64,000 nucleotides of DNA from an uncultured Clostridia bacterium (GTDB taxonomy: Bacteria > Bacillota > Clostridia > Lachnospirales > Anaerotignaceae), in the NCBI GenBank assembly GCA_937901125.1, contig CALCGT010000023.1:35896-99895 (forward strand). Reading direction: 5' to 3'. Positions 8,185 through 17,057 of the stretch are shown in pieces; positions within the stretch are counted from its first letter, which is position 1, and every line of letters starts with the position of its first letter. Below the pieces are notes generated by a model. The model worked only from the letters and a program-made list of their open reading frames with translations, did not search any database and was not told where the DNA came from. The position numbers were made by a program, and so were the translations under genes.

Positions 8185-8250
8185 TTCGGGTGATCCCGAA
8201 ACGAACCAAAGAAATTTTTGCGGCGGGATAGATCGTCCCGCCGCTTTTTC
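8185..8250 (+). terminator. Internal terminator after livK
   Basis: GCGGCGGGA (8220-8228) pairs with TCCCGCCGC (8236-8244) and is followed by TTTTT. A small hairpin TTCGGG/CCCGAA lies just upstream (8185-8200). It probably lets only part of transcription continue into livHMGF. Confidence 0.85.
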
Positions 8251-8297
8251 ATTAGCAGTCTTTTCCGGAAGGAAAAGAAATAACCTTATTATCGGCT

Positions 8298-8344
8298 TAT
8301 GAAGGTTTATACAGATCACTTTGTGGTCTCTATAAACCTTCATA
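8298..8344 (+). repeat. Long perfect palindromic hairpin upstream of livH
   Basis: TATGAAGGTTTATA (8298-8311) and its exact complement (8331-8344) make a 14-bp stem, continued after one C-C mismatch by 7 more pairs (one G-U) around a TTT loop. It ends about 10 bp before the livH ribosome binding site. No U-tract follows, so it is not an intrinsic terminator; a protein operator, RNA stabiliser or antiterminator target are possible. Confidence 0.7.
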
Positions 8345-8368
8345 AATAACAATGTCAGGAGGTTTCTT

Positions 8369-9256
8369 ATGACATCAACAGCATTCTTACAATACTGCCT
8401 GACGGGCATTTCCATCGGCGGCATCTATGCCCTGATCGCCATTGGTTACACCATGGTTTACGGCATCCTGCGCCTGATCAACTTTGCCCACGGCGACATT
8501 TTCATGATGGCAGCATACTTTATGATCTTCGCCATGGTGGACTTTGCGCTGCCCTGGTATGTTTCCATCGTTATCGTTTTGGCTGCGACCATCCTTTTGG
8601 GCGTTGTCATCGAAAAAGTGGCCTATAAGCCCCTGCGCAGTTCCCCTCGTATGTCTATCATGATCTCTGCCATCGGTGTTTCCTACCTGCTGCAGAATCT
8701 GGCTACATACCTGTTCTCCGCTCTGCCTAAAGGCTATCCCAAAATCGATTTCCTTATGAAGACCATCACCATCGGCGGTATCTCTACTTCCGTGGTAACC
8801 TTCATCACCCCTATCCTGACGCTTGTATTCGTTTTCCTGCTGCTGCAGCTGATCAACCATACAAAGATCGGTATGGCTATGCGGGCCGTTTCCAAGGATT
8901 TCGAAACTTCTCAGCTGATGGGCATCAAGATCAACCGCGTCATCAGCTTTACCTTTGTCATCGGTTGTTTCCTGGCCGGTGTAGGTTCTATCCTGTATTT
9001 CACACCCCGCCCCTCTGTCTATCCCCTGGTAGGCTCTTTGCCCGGTCTGAAATGCTTCATTGCCGCAGTATTCGGCGGCATCGGCTCCATCCCCGGCGCG
9101 ATGCTGGGCGGCTTTGTCATTGGTCTTTCCGAAACCTTTATCAAGGCTGCAGGCTATTCTGAATTCAGTGATGTATTCACATTCATCCTGCTGATCGTTG
9201 TTCTGCTGTTCAAGCCTACAGGGCTTTTCGGCGAAAAGATCACAGAAAAAGTGTAA
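8369..9256 (+). CDS. livH: Branched-chain amino acid ABC transporter permease LivH
   Basis: A 295-residue polytopic membrane protein of the LivH family with about eight hydrophobic segments. GISIGGIYALIAIGYTMVYGI at the N-terminus and RLINFAHGD are family hallmarks, and GGIGSIPGAMLGGF near residue 235 is the EAA-like loop region contacting the ATPase. AGGAGG lies 8 bases before the ATG. It pairs with LivM to form the channel. Confidence 0.92.
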   Translation: MTSTAFLQYCLTGISIGGIYALIAIGYTMVYGILRLINFAHGDIFMMAAYFMIFAMVDFALPWYVSIVIVLAATILLGVVIEKVAYKPLRSSPRMSIMISAIGVSYLLQNLATYLFSALPKGYPKIDFLMKTITIGGISTSVVTFITPILTLVFVFLLLQLINHTKIGMAMRAVSKDFETSQLMGIKINRVISFTFVIGCFLAGVGSILYFTPRPSVYPLVGSLPGLKCFIAAVFGGIGSIPGAMLGGFVIGLSETFIKAAGYSEFSDVFTFILLIVVLLFKPTGLFGEKITEKV

Positions 9257-9271
9257 GGGCAGGTGAACGAT

Positions 9272-10366
9272 ATGACAGAACAGAAAAAACACAAACTATC
9301 CATCCTCCTTTCCGTAATCGCCATTGTTGTTTTGGCAATCTTCTTGGTGGGTGTCAACAAATTCACTTCCCCCACCTATATGCTGCGTACGGTACTGCAG
9401 CTGGGTACCATCTATGCACTGGTGGCAGTTTCCATGAACCTGTTGAACGGCTTTACCGGGCTGTTTTCTCTGGGGCAGGCGGGCTTTATGGCTTTGGGTG
9501 CCTATACCTTCGCCATCTTCACCATCCCTGTGAACCAGCGTCCAGGTGTATACTATCTGTACGGTGTGGCCGACTGGCTGGCAAATATTGAACTGCCCAT
9601 CGCGGCAGCCCTCATCATTGCCGGTATCGTCTGCGCCATCATGGCAGCCCTCATCGGTGCCCCTGTACTGCGGCTGAAAAGTGACTACTTCGCCATTGCC
9701 ACACTGGGCTTTGCGGAAATCGTCCGTATCATCGTGGGCAGCTCTCCTATGAACCGCATCACCAACGGCTCTCTGGGGCTGAAGCTGATCCCCAAATTCC
9801 CCAACTTCTATTTCCCCTTTATCGTTGTAGCCATCTGCATCTTTATCGTTTGGCTGCTGATCAACTCTTCCTATGGCAGAGCCTTCAAAGCTATCCGTGA
9901 AGATGAAATCGCCGCAGAAGCAATGGGGATCAATCTGGCAAAGCATAAACAGATGTCCTTTATCATCAGCTCCTTCTTCGCCGGCATCGGCGGTGCGCTG
10001 ATGGCAATGTATATGGGTGCCATCACATCCACTACATTCAACATCACTCTGACATATAATATCCTGCTGATCGTCGTCATCGGCGGTATGGGTTCCATGA
10101 CCGGCAGCATCATCTCCTCCTTCATTGTCATTGCAGCAAGGGAATGGTGGCTCCGCTTTTTGGATCAGCCCTTCTTCATCGCCGGAGTGCAGATCCCTCT
10201 GTTCAAATCAGGCTTTCGTATGGTAGTATTCTCCATCATCCTGATGATCGTGGTTCTGTTCTTCCGCAAGGGCATCATGGGCACCAAAGAATTCAACTGG
10301 AACTTTATTCTGAAGCGTTTGGATAAAAAAGAAAAAACTCCCGTAGGAGGTGAGGGCAATGAGTGA
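9272..10366 (+). CDS. livM: Branched-chain amino acid ABC transporter permease LivM
   Basis: A 364-residue permease with about ten membrane segments. VSMNLLNGFTGLFSLGQAGFMALGAY is the LivM signature and GGMGSMTGS the ATPase-contact loop. The ATG at 9272 is chosen because CAGGTG lies at correct spacing; a GTG at 9263 is in frame but has no ribosome binding site. It overlaps livG by 8 bp. Confidence 0.9.
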   Translation: MTEQKKHKLSILLSVIAIVVLAIFLVGVNKFTSPTYMLRTVLQLGTIYALVAVSMNLLNGFTGLFSLGQAGFMALGAYTFAIFTIPVNQRPGVYYLYGVADWLANIELPIAAALIIAGIVCAIMAALIGAPVLRLKSDYFAIATLGFAEIVRIIVGSSPMNRITNGSLGLKLIPKFPNFYFPFIVVAICIFIVWLLINSSYGRAFKAIREDEIAAEAMGINLAKHKQMSFIISSFFAGIGGALMAMYMGAITSTTFNITLTYNILLIVVIGGMGSMTGSIISSFIVIAAREWWLRFLDQPFFIAGVQIPLFKSGFRMVVFSIILMIVVLFFRKGIMGTKEFNWNFILKRLDKKEKTPVGGEGNE

Positions 10367-11207
10367 AAAAAAGACCATCTTGAATGTAAAAGATGTAACG
10401 ATGCAGTTTGGTGGTGTCGTTGCCGTAAATAACCTCACTCTGAAAGTAAGAGAAGGGGAAATCGTTTCCCTGATCGGCCCCAACGGCGCAGGGAAAACAA
10501 CTGCCTTTAACGTCATCACAGGCGTATATGCTCCCACCAACGGTGAAGTAAAATTCCATGGCAACACTATCATTTCCAACTACCCTAAGGGGAAAATGGA
10601 TAAACTATATGCAGGGGAAAACAAAGGCAAATACAAAAAAATGCTGGAACCGACCCCTGATAAGATCACAAAACTGGGCATCGCCCGCACCTTCCAGAAT
10701 ATCCGCCTGTTCAAGGAACTGACCGTTCTGGAAAACGTGCTGATCGCAAAGCACATGCGGATGAAAGCCAATATCTTTGCGGATACCTTCCGCCTGAACC
10801 ATAAGGAAGAACAGAAAATGCGGAAAGATTCTCTGGAACTCTTGCGTATTCTGGCCCTGTATGATGTAAAGGATGAAATTGCATCCTCTCTGCCCTATGG
10901 TAAGCAAAGACATCTGGAAATCGCCCGTGCATTGGCAACAGAGCCTTCTCTGCTGCTGCTGGATGAACCTGCCGCAGGGCTGAACCCCCAGGAAACAGAC
11001 GAACTGACAGAGTTCATCAAGGATATCCGCAATAAATTCCACCTGACAATCTTCATGATCGAGCACCACATGAATCTGGTTATGGATATTTCCGACTGGA
11101 TCTACGTGATCGACTTCGGGAAACAGATCGCCAACGGCACCCCGGTGGAAATCCAGAATAACCAGCATGTAATCGACGCATATTTGGGGGTGGCTGATGA
11201 TGAGTAA
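10359..11207 (+). CDS. livG: Branched-chain amino acid ABC transporter ATPase LivG
   Basis: A 282-residue ATPase. Walker A GPNGAGKTT is near residue 40, Walker B LLLLDEPAAGLNP near 200 and the switch His in MIEHHMN. The signature loop reads LPYGKQRHLEIARAL, the usual LivG replacement of LSGGQ by YGxQR. AGGAGG lies 8 bases before the ATG, inside the end of livM. The overlaps with livM and livF indicate translational coupling. Confidence 0.92.
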   Translation: MSEKKTILNVKDVTMQFGGVVAVNNLTLKVREGEIVSLIGPNGAGKTTAFNVITGVYAPTNGEVKFHGNTIISNYPKGKMDKLYAGENKGKYKKMLEPTPDKITKLGIARTFQNIRLFKELTVLENVLIAKHMRMKANIFADTFRLNHKEEQKMRKDSLELLRILALYDVKDEIASSLPYGKQRHLEIARALATEPSLLLLDEPAAGLNPQETDELTEFIKDIRNKFHLTIFMIEHHMNLVMDISDWIYVIDFGKQIANGTPVEIQNNQHVIDAYLGVADDE

Positions 11208-11913
11208 TATTCTTGAGATCAAAAATCTGGTGGTTTCCTACGGCGGTATCGAGGCTGTTAAGGGCATCAACATCACCGTGCCCGAAGGCCAGATCGTGAC
11301 CCTGATCGGTGCCAACGGCGCAGGCAAATCCACAACACTGAAATCTATCTCCGGTCTGGTGAAGCCCAAGCAGGCTTCTATCCTCTATAAGGGGCAGGAG
11401 ATCGTGGGCAAAACCCCCGACTATATCGTTTCCCAGGGCATCACACTAGTGCCTGAGGGCAGACGGGTATTCCCCAACCTGACCGTTTTGGAAAACCTGA
11501 AGATTGGTGCATATCTCAGAAAGGACAGCCTGAAGGAGGACCTAGAATACATCTATTCCCTCTTCCCCCGTCTAAAAGAAAGAGAATGGCAGATGGCAGG
11601 TACCCTTTCCGGCGGCGAACAGCAGATGCTGGCCGTGGGCCGTGCCCTCATGAGCAGACCCAAGGTCATCATGATGGATGAACCTTCTCTGGGGCTAGCA
11701 CCTTTGGTGGTTAAGGATATTTTCAAAATCATCCAGACCATCAATGAACAGGGCATTACCGTCCTGCTGATCGAACAGAACGCCAATATGGCCCTGAAGG
11801 TTGCCCATAAGGCTTACGTTATCGAAACCGGCAACATCACCATGGAAGGCACCGGCGCAGAGCTGCTGGCAAATGAAGAGATCAAACAGGCTTATCTGGG
11901 GAAAACGAAATAA
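11200..11913 (+). CDS. livF: Branched-chain amino acid ABC transporter ATPase LivF
   Basis: A 237-residue ATPase with Walker A GANGAGKSTT, signature LSGGEQQMLAVGRAL, Walker B VIMMDEPSLGLAP and switch His region LLIEQN (Gln-Asn as usual in LivF). Two adjacent ATGs overlap the end of livG; the second (11200) is better spaced from GGGGGTGG. It is the last liv gene and is followed by a terminator. Confidence 0.92.
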   Translation: MSNILEIKNLVVSYGGIEAVKGINITVPEGQIVTLIGANGAGKSTTLKSISGLVKPKQASILYKGQEIVGKTPDYIVSQGITLVPEGRRVFPNLTVLENLKIGAYLRKDSLKEDLEYIYSLFPRLKEREWQMAGTLSGGEQQMLAVGRALMSRPKVIMMDEPSLGLAPLVVKDIFKIIQTINEQGITVLLIEQNANMALKVAHKAYVIETGNITMEGTGAELLANEEIKQAYLGKTK

Positions 11914-11941
11914 GAATGCAATCCCCCGAGGGAAAGCAAAC

Positions 11942-11971
11942 AAAAAAGGACTTTTTACGAAGTCCTTTTTT
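11942..11971 (+). terminator. Terminator of the liv operon
   Basis: AAAAAAGGACT and AGTCCTTTTTT form an 11-bp stem around TTTTACGA. The poly-A side could serve the convergent MATE gene too. Confidence 0.85.
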
Positions 11972-11978
11972 GTTGTGT

Positions 11979-13337
11979 TTATGTAATACTGCTGTGTTCC
12001 CACCGATGCCCTTTATATCGAACAAGAAACAGCACGGCACGCACTGCCCAGTCAATGGTCATTGCCACCCAAACGCCGAACACGCCCATTCCCATCCTTA
12101 CGCCCAGGATATAGCTGAACCCAATACGGAACACCCACATGGAAACGATAGACCAAACCATGCAATATTTTACATCACTGGCGGCACGAAGGGTATTTGC
12201 CAATGTGAAGGCCTCAGGCCAGATGATGATTGCAATAACACCATGCCACCAAAGGATTTTTCGGGTATATTCCATAGCCTCAGGAGACAGATGATACAGA
12301 TACATCACCACAGGCAAAATCGCCAGAATGACCGCTGTAAAAATGATCGTCAGCACATGGACCAGCTTCACGATCTTACGGGTATAGAATCTTGCCATAT
12401 CATAATCCCCTGCCCCCACACAGCGGGAGCAAACAGTGATGACTGCCATCCCCACGCTCATGCCGGGCAAAACCTGAAATGTCGCCAGAATATTGGAAAC
12501 GGCATTGGCAGCGATAGAAGCCGTACCAAAGGTGGCGATCATACTCAGCACCATGATCTTCCCCAGCTGGAACATACCGTTTTCCAAGCCATTGGGTACG
12601 CCGATATAGGCGATCTTTTTCAGCAATTCCCCATCCAGACGGAAGGAAAAGGGCTTTTCCAGATGCAGATGCAGAGAAGGGCTTCGCAGCAGCAGTGTGA
12701 TGCCAACACCCGCAAACATACGGGAAGCCAATGTAGCCGTTGCCGCACCGGCAACCCCCATTTTAAACCCAAAAATCAGGATGGCATTGCCGCAGACATT
12801 GATGGTATTCATGATTATGGAAAGATACATGGGCACCTTGGCATTTCCCTGGGTACGGAATACCGCAGCACCGGCGTTATACAGAGCAATAAAGGGAATG
12901 GATGCTGTAACGATCACCAGATAGGTCTTTGCCACCTCCATTACATTTGCTTCAATGTCTCCAAATACATGATGTAAGATCAGATTGCGTGTCAGATAGA
13001 TCACTGCCATAACGATGACAGAAGCCACCGCTGTAAATAAGATCAGCTGATTAACAGCCTTGTTGGCCTTCTCCCGATTATTCTGCCCGATATACTGCCC
13101 CGCAACGACAGCACCACCGGTGGCCAGTGCCGCAAACAGATAAATCAGCAGGATAAAGATAGTATCCACCAGAGAAACGCCAGAAACGGCATGTTCCCCA
13201 ACGTTGGCTACCATGATAGAGTCACACATCCCTACCAGTACTGCCAAAAACTGTTCAATGATCATTGGTACGATCAGCCGCTTCAAATCATGATTGGAAA
13301 AATAATAGGATTTCTCCTCCATTTTGACTGCTTCCAT
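11979..13337 (-). CDS. MATE-family efflux transporter
   Basis: A 452-residue protein with about twelve hydrophobic helices in two similar halves (first half from LKRLIVPMIIEQFLAVLVG, second from YIGVPNGLENGMFQLGK). MATE proteins exchange cations (Na+ or H+) for organic cations or other metabolites at the cytoplasmic membrane. GGAGAAAAATC precedes the ATG. The substrate is unknown. It stands alone between the liv terminator and the LysE-type gene. Confidence 0.9.
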   Translation of the reverse strand: MEAVKMEEKSYYFSNHDLKRLIVPMIIEQFLAVLVGMCDSIMVANVGEHAVSGVSLVDTIFILLIYLFAALATGGAVVAGQYIGQNNREKANKAVNQLILFTAVASVIVMAVIYLTRNLILHHVFGDIEANVMEVAKTYLVIVTASIPFIALYNAGAAVFRTQGNAKVPMYLSIIMNTINVCGNAILIFGFKMGVAGAATATLASRMFAGVGITLLLRSPSLHLHLEKPFSFRLDGELLKKIAYIGVPNGLENGMFQLGKIMVLSMIATFGTASIAANAVSNILATFQVLPGMSVGMAVITVCSRCVGAGDYDMARFYTRKIVKLVHVLTIIFTAVILAILPVVMYLYHLSPEAMEYTRKILWWHGVIAIIIWPEAFTLANTLRAASDVKYCMVWSIVSMWVFRIGFSYILGVRMGMGVFGVWVAMTIDWAVRAVLFLVRYKGHRWEHSSIT

Positions 13338-13464
13338 GATTTTTCTCCTTTCTTTTTTCTCTTTCGTACAGACCTGCCCTTTTGGAAAAATGATCTCATC
13401 CCAAAAGAGAAAAGAGTCTCCAAACTACAGTGGATACTCTTTTATGCTATTTTATGTAAATTTG

Positions 13465-14055
13465 TCAATGAAACAAGGAGAGGGCGCAATAGACCAGCAG
13501 CAGTGCCATCACCACATTCAGGATCTTCTTGTACTCCTCAAAGAATTTCTGGAAAATGGAACCGAACAACAGCCAGCAGATATTGGAAAACAGCACAACA
13601 AACCAGTTGATGACCAGCGTCAGGGCAAACATGCCAAAGGAACGGTCATAGGGGAAAACAAAGTTGGTGATCAGAGTCATACCATACAAGAGCCCCTTGG
13701 GATTGACGAACTGCAGGATGATCCCCACATGAAAAGCCGTGGTATCCAGCTGGAGCTTGCTTTCCTTTTTATCCCTGGGCTTATCCCGCCAGATGGTCCA
13801 CGCCAGCCAGAGGATGTATAACGCACCGATAGGCGTCATCACCTTCAGGATTACGGGGATATAGGAATAGATGAAAAGATTACAGCCAATGGCGCAAAGC
13901 AAGATCAGCGTAAAGCCCGTAGTGACGCCAAAGCAGAATTTCAGGCTTTTCCTGAAGCCGAAATTGGTTCCGTTTGCCATACACATCAGGTTATTGGGTC
14001 CCGGTGTGATACAGGAGACGAAGATATAAGAGAAAAATGCAAACCAATTGAACAT
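13465..14055 (-). CDS. LysE/RhtB-family amino acid exporter
   Basis: A 196-residue protein with about six membrane segments. FVSCITPGPNNLMCMANG near the N-terminus is the conserved LysE-superfamily TPGPN motif. The family exports amino acids such as lysine, arginine, homoserine or threonine, or their analogues. The start at 14055 is preceded by AGGAGG with 5 bases spacing; an in-frame GTG further upstream lies in the rex terminator and is unlikely. Confidence 0.85.
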   Translation of the reverse strand: MFNWFAFFSYIFVSCITPGPNNLMCMANGTNFGFRKSLKFCFGVTTGFTLILLCAIGCNLFIYSYIPVILKVMTPIGALYILWLAWTIWRDKPRDKKESKLQLDTTAFHVGIILQFVNPKGLLYGMTLITNFVFPYDRSFGMFALTLVINWFVVLFSNICWLLFGSIFQKFFEEYKKILNVVMALLLVYCALSLFH

Positions 14056-14081
14056 GAGTTCCTCCTGATACATCAAAAATG

Positions 14082-14103
14082 CCACTTTATAAAAAGTGGC
14101 TTT
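14082..14103 (-). terminator. Terminator downstream of rex
   Basis: GCCACTT and AAGTGGC form a compact hairpin; T-runs occur on both sides, so it can act in either direction. It separates rex from the LysE-type gene. Confidence 0.65.
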
Positions 14104-14106
14104 TTC

Positions 14107-14826
14107 TTATTCTTCCTCGTTTTCTTTCAGGGGCTTCACAGGCAGACCATCTTTCAGCTGATGTTCATGCATATCTTCGCCACTGTAGTACATTTCGTTG
14201 ATCTTATAGAGCAATGTCATCAGGCTGTCTGTCAGGTGAACATTTTCCACCAAAACATCATCGGGAACCTGCAGATCCACATGGCTGAAATTCCACATGC
14301 CTTTCACACCCCATTTTGCCAGATCGTTGGCTACCTTCACCGCCTGCGAACGGGGAAGAGTCAGGATCGCAACATCCACGGGGTTGTTTTTCACATAGGC
14401 CTCCATTTGGTCGATATCGTACACTTCTACGCCGCGGATGGTCATCCCAATCAGACGGGGATTGATATCGAATACAGCCTTGATGACAAAACCACGCTTC
14501 TCGAAATTGGTATAGTTCACCAAAGCCTGCCCGATATTACCGCCGCCTACGACGATCATATTGTACAATCTATCCAAACCTAAGATCTTTTTGATTTCAT
14601 TGTAGAGGTATTCAACGTTATACCCATAGCCCTGCTGACCAAAACCGCCGAAATTGTTGAGATCCTGGCGAATCTGGGAAGCGGTGATGTTCATTTTTGC
14701 ACTGAGCTCTTTTGAGGAAATGCGAGTGATATCACTTTCCAGCAAGTCGCCCAAATAGCGATAGTATCTGGGTAATCTGTTGATTACTGCCGGGGAGATC
14801 TTTTTTTCGCTGTCCATAAATTCCAA
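14107..14826 (-). CDS. rex: Redox-sensing transcriptional repressor Rex
   Basis: A 239-residue Rex. An N-terminal winged helix (INRLPRYYRYLGDLL, then SSKELSAKMNITASQIRQDL and FGGFGQQGYGYN) binds DNA; a Rossmann domain with VVGGGNIGQALVNY senses the NADH/NAD+ ratio. In Clostridia, Rex represses fermentation and hydrogen-metabolism genes when NADH is low. It is transcribed divergently from an ABC-F gene. The conserved Rex operator (TTGTTAA-N4-TTAACAA) is not obvious in its own upstream region. Confidence 0.95.
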   Translation of the reverse strand: MEFMDSEKKISPAVINRLPRYYRYLGDLLESDITRISSKELSAKMNITASQIRQDLNNFGGFGQQGYGYNVEYLYNEIKKILGLDRLYNMIVVGGGNIGQALVNYTNFEKRGFVIKAVFDINPRLIGMTIRGVEVYDIDQMEAYVKNNPVDVAILTLPRSQAVKVANDLAKWGVKGMWNFSHVDLQVPDDVLVENVHLTDSLMTLLYKINEMYYSGEDMHEHQLKDGLPVKPLKENEEE

Positions 14827-14860
14827 ATCCTCTCATTATAGAGTAAGACAAAAGAAAACA

Positions 14861-14890
14861 AAATTACTGTTTCTTTTATTTTTAAGTCAA
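14861..14890 (-). promoter_or_regulatory. Probable rex promoter
   Basis: On the minus strand TTGACT, an 18-bp spacer and TAATTT. A TATAAT closer to the gene would leave almost no leader and is less likely. Confidence 0.4.
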
Positions 14891-14999
14891 TTTTAGTATA
14901 GCACTCCTGTTATTTTATTGTCAACAATAACTCTTTTAATCCACTGGATTTTCTGTTATCATAAAAGCAGAAAATGCACTGCAAACGGAGGTTGTATAA

Positions 15000-16922
15000 A
15001 TGATACTTGCATGCAGACAATTACACAAAGCATACGGCATCGATGTGATTTTGGAAAAAATCACCTTTCACATCGAAGAACGGGAAAAAGCCGCCATTGT
15101 CGGGGTAAACGGTGCCGGTAAGACCACCCTTTTCAAGGTGCTGACCGGAGAAATTTCTGCCGACGGCGGTGAATTTTATCTCAAAAAAGATGCATCTTTA
15201 GGCTATCTTGCCCAGAATATACAGATAGAAAGCGACCGCACGATCTATGAAGAAATGCTATCGGTTTTCGAAAAAATCATCCAGACCGAAGCAAATCTTC
15301 GTGAATTAGAAAACGAAATGGGCAGCTTGAGCGGACAAGCCTTGGCAGACAAGATGGAAGAATATGCCGCTTTACAGCATTACTTTGAGCAAAATGACGG
15401 CTATAGCTATCAGAGCCGCCTAAAAGGTGTACTGAAAGGCCTTGGCTTCGCAGACAACGACTTCAACCGTCCCATGAACCAGCTTTCCGGCGGACAGAAG
15501 ACCCGTGTCCATCTGGCAAAGCTGCTGCTTTCCAAGCCCGATGTGCTGCTGTTGGACGAACCGACGAACCACTTGGATATCGCTTCCATCGAGTGGCTGG
15601 AGGATTTTCTGCGGACATACCCCAATTCTGTCCTCATCATCTCCCACGACCGTTATTTTCTGGATCGCATCGTGACCAAGGTCATCGAAATCGAAAATAA
15701 AAAATCCACCATCTATAACGGCAACTACTCCTTCTATTGGCAGCAGAAAGAGATCAATCGGGAGATCCAGCAGAAGGCCTACGATATGCAGCAGAAGGAA
15801 ATCAAACACCAGGAGGATGTCATCCGCACCCTGCGCTCCTTCAACCGGGAAAAATCCATCAAACGGGCAGAAAGCCGGGAAAAAGCACTGGATAAAATGG
15901 AACGCATCGACAGACCCGATGCCCTGCCCGACCAGATGCGCCTGACCCTGACCCCCTTCCTTACCAGTGGCAACGATGTGCTCCATGCAGAAAACCTCTC
16001 CAAATCCTATGGCGGGCAAAAGGTTTTCCAGAATGTTTCCTTCGATGTAAAAAGAAGCGATAAGGTAGCCATCATCGGCCCCAATGGCGTGGGCAAATCC
16101 ACTCTGTTTCGCATGCTGTTGAAGGAGGTTTCCTCCGACAGCGGGCTGATTCGCTTCGGCACCAATGTATTCGTTGGTTATTATGACCAGGAACAGGCAA
16201 AATTAGACGAGACAAAAACGATTTTCGAGGAAATTTCCGATGCCTACCCCACTTTGACCCAGGGTCAGATCCGCAATATGCTGGCAGCCTTTGTTTTTAC
16301 AGGGGACGATGTATTTAAGCCCATCTCTGCCCTTTCCGGCGGGGAAAAGGGGCGTGTTTCCCTGGCGAAGATCATGCTTTCCAAGGCGAATCTGCTGATG
16401 CTGGACGAACCCACCAACCATCTGGACATGTTCTCCAAGGAAGTGCTGGAAAGCGCCCTGAACCGCTACGAGGGTACGGTCATCTATATTTCCCACGACC
16501 GTTATTTTATCAACAAAACTGCCGAAAAGATTCTGGAGCTGACCCCCGATGGCGTCATCCTCTACAACGGCAATTATGATTATTATTTGGAAAAGAAGGC
16601 TGAGCGTGCCCGCAACGAGGCGGAAAAAGCCCTGCAGAATCCCCAGAACGCCGCAGCCACACCTGCCCAGCCCATCAGCGATACGAAAAACGACTGGCTG
16701 AAGCAGAAGGAACAGCAGGCGGCGGAACGAAAACTGGCCAATAAAATCGCCAAGCTGGAAAAGGAGATCGAGGAAACGGAAGCAGCCATCGCCAAAGCCG
16801 ACGAGGTCATGGCGGCTTGCGGCACCGATTACAGCAAAGCCAACGAAATCTTTGCGGAAAAGACCAAGCTGGAAGAAAAGCTGGAAGGTCTGTATGAAGA
16901 ATGGGAAGAATTGAATAGTTAA
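15000..16922 (+). CDS. ABC-F family ATPase (ribosome-associated)
   Basis: A 640-residue soluble protein with two ABC domains and no membrane segments. Domain 1 has Walker A GVNGAGKTT (near 38), LSGGQKTRVHLAKLL and LLLDEPTNHLDI; domain 2 has GPNGVGKST (near 361), LSGGEKGRVSLAKIM and LMLDEPTNHLDM. Between them is a charged linker (about 245-300) that in ABC-F proteins enters the ribosomal E site, and a coiled-coil C-terminal tail (about 560-640) is present. It resembles housekeeping YdiF/Uup-type members rather than a proven antibiotic-resistance type, but this cannot be settled here. CGGAGG is 8 bases before the ATG. Confidence 0.9.
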   Translation: MILACRQLHKAYGIDVILEKITFHIEEREKAAIVGVNGAGKTTLFKVLTGEISADGGEFYLKKDASLGYLAQNIQIESDRTIYEEMLSVFEKIIQTEANLRELENEMGSLSGQALADKMEEYAALQHYFEQNDGYSYQSRLKGVLKGLGFADNDFNRPMNQLSGGQKTRVHLAKLLLSKPDVLLLDEPTNHLDIASIEWLEDFLRTYPNSVLIISHDRYFLDRIVTKVIEIENKKSTIYNGNYSFYWQQKEINREIQQKAYDMQQKEIKHQEDVIRTLRSFNREKSIKRAESREKALDKMERIDRPDALPDQMRLTLTPFLTSGNDVLHAENLSKSYGGQKVFQNVSFDVKRSDKVAIIGPNGVGKSTLFRMLLKEVSSDSGLIRFGTNVFVGYYDQEQAKLDETKTIFEEISDAYPTLTQGQIRNMLAAFVFTGDDVFKPISALSGGEKGRVSLAKIMLSKANLLMLDEPTNHLDMFSKEVLESALNRYEGTVIYISHDRYFINKTAEKILELTPDGVILYNGNYDYYLEKKAERARNEAEKALQNPQNAAATPAQPISDTKNDWLKQKEQQAAERKLANKIAKLEKEIEETEAAIAKADEVMAACGTDYSKANEIFAEKTKLEEKLEGLYEEWEELNS

Positions 16923-16931
16923 GACCTTTTC

Positions 16932-17001
16932 GTGGGGTTTTACCCCACACCCCACCAGGGCATCATGCCCTGGACCTGATTTGCAAAGCATACGCTTTGC
17001 A
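16932..17001 (+). repeat. Palindromic hairpin array (intergenic repeat family)
   Basis: Three hairpins in series: GTGGGGTTTTACCCCAC (16932-16948), CCAGGG/CCCTGG (16955-16973) and TGCAAAGC/GCTTTGCA (16982-17001). The architecture and the phrase 'CCC-hairpin-GGACC' resemble arrays in other gaps of the window (near 23.5, 24.7, 37.2 and 49.3 kb). Confidence 0.6.
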
Positions 17002-17020
17002 GAAGGATAAATAATAAAAA

Positions 17021-17055
17021 AGGATATGGCTGATAAAAGCCGTATCCTCTTTTTA
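17021..17055. terminator. Terminator between the ABC-F gene and the flavoprotein gene
   Basis: GGATATGGC pairs with GCCGTATCC (one G-U) and is flanked by A-rich and T-rich tracts, so it can serve both convergent genes. Confidence 0.75.
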
Positions 17056-17057
17056 TT

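Noticed and set aside
14915..14930. Rex operator in the rex/ABC-F intergenic region
   Set aside because: TTATTGTCAACAATAA is a perfect palindrome, but the spacing between TTGT and ACAA is 2 bp instead of about 10, so it does not match the Rex consensus.
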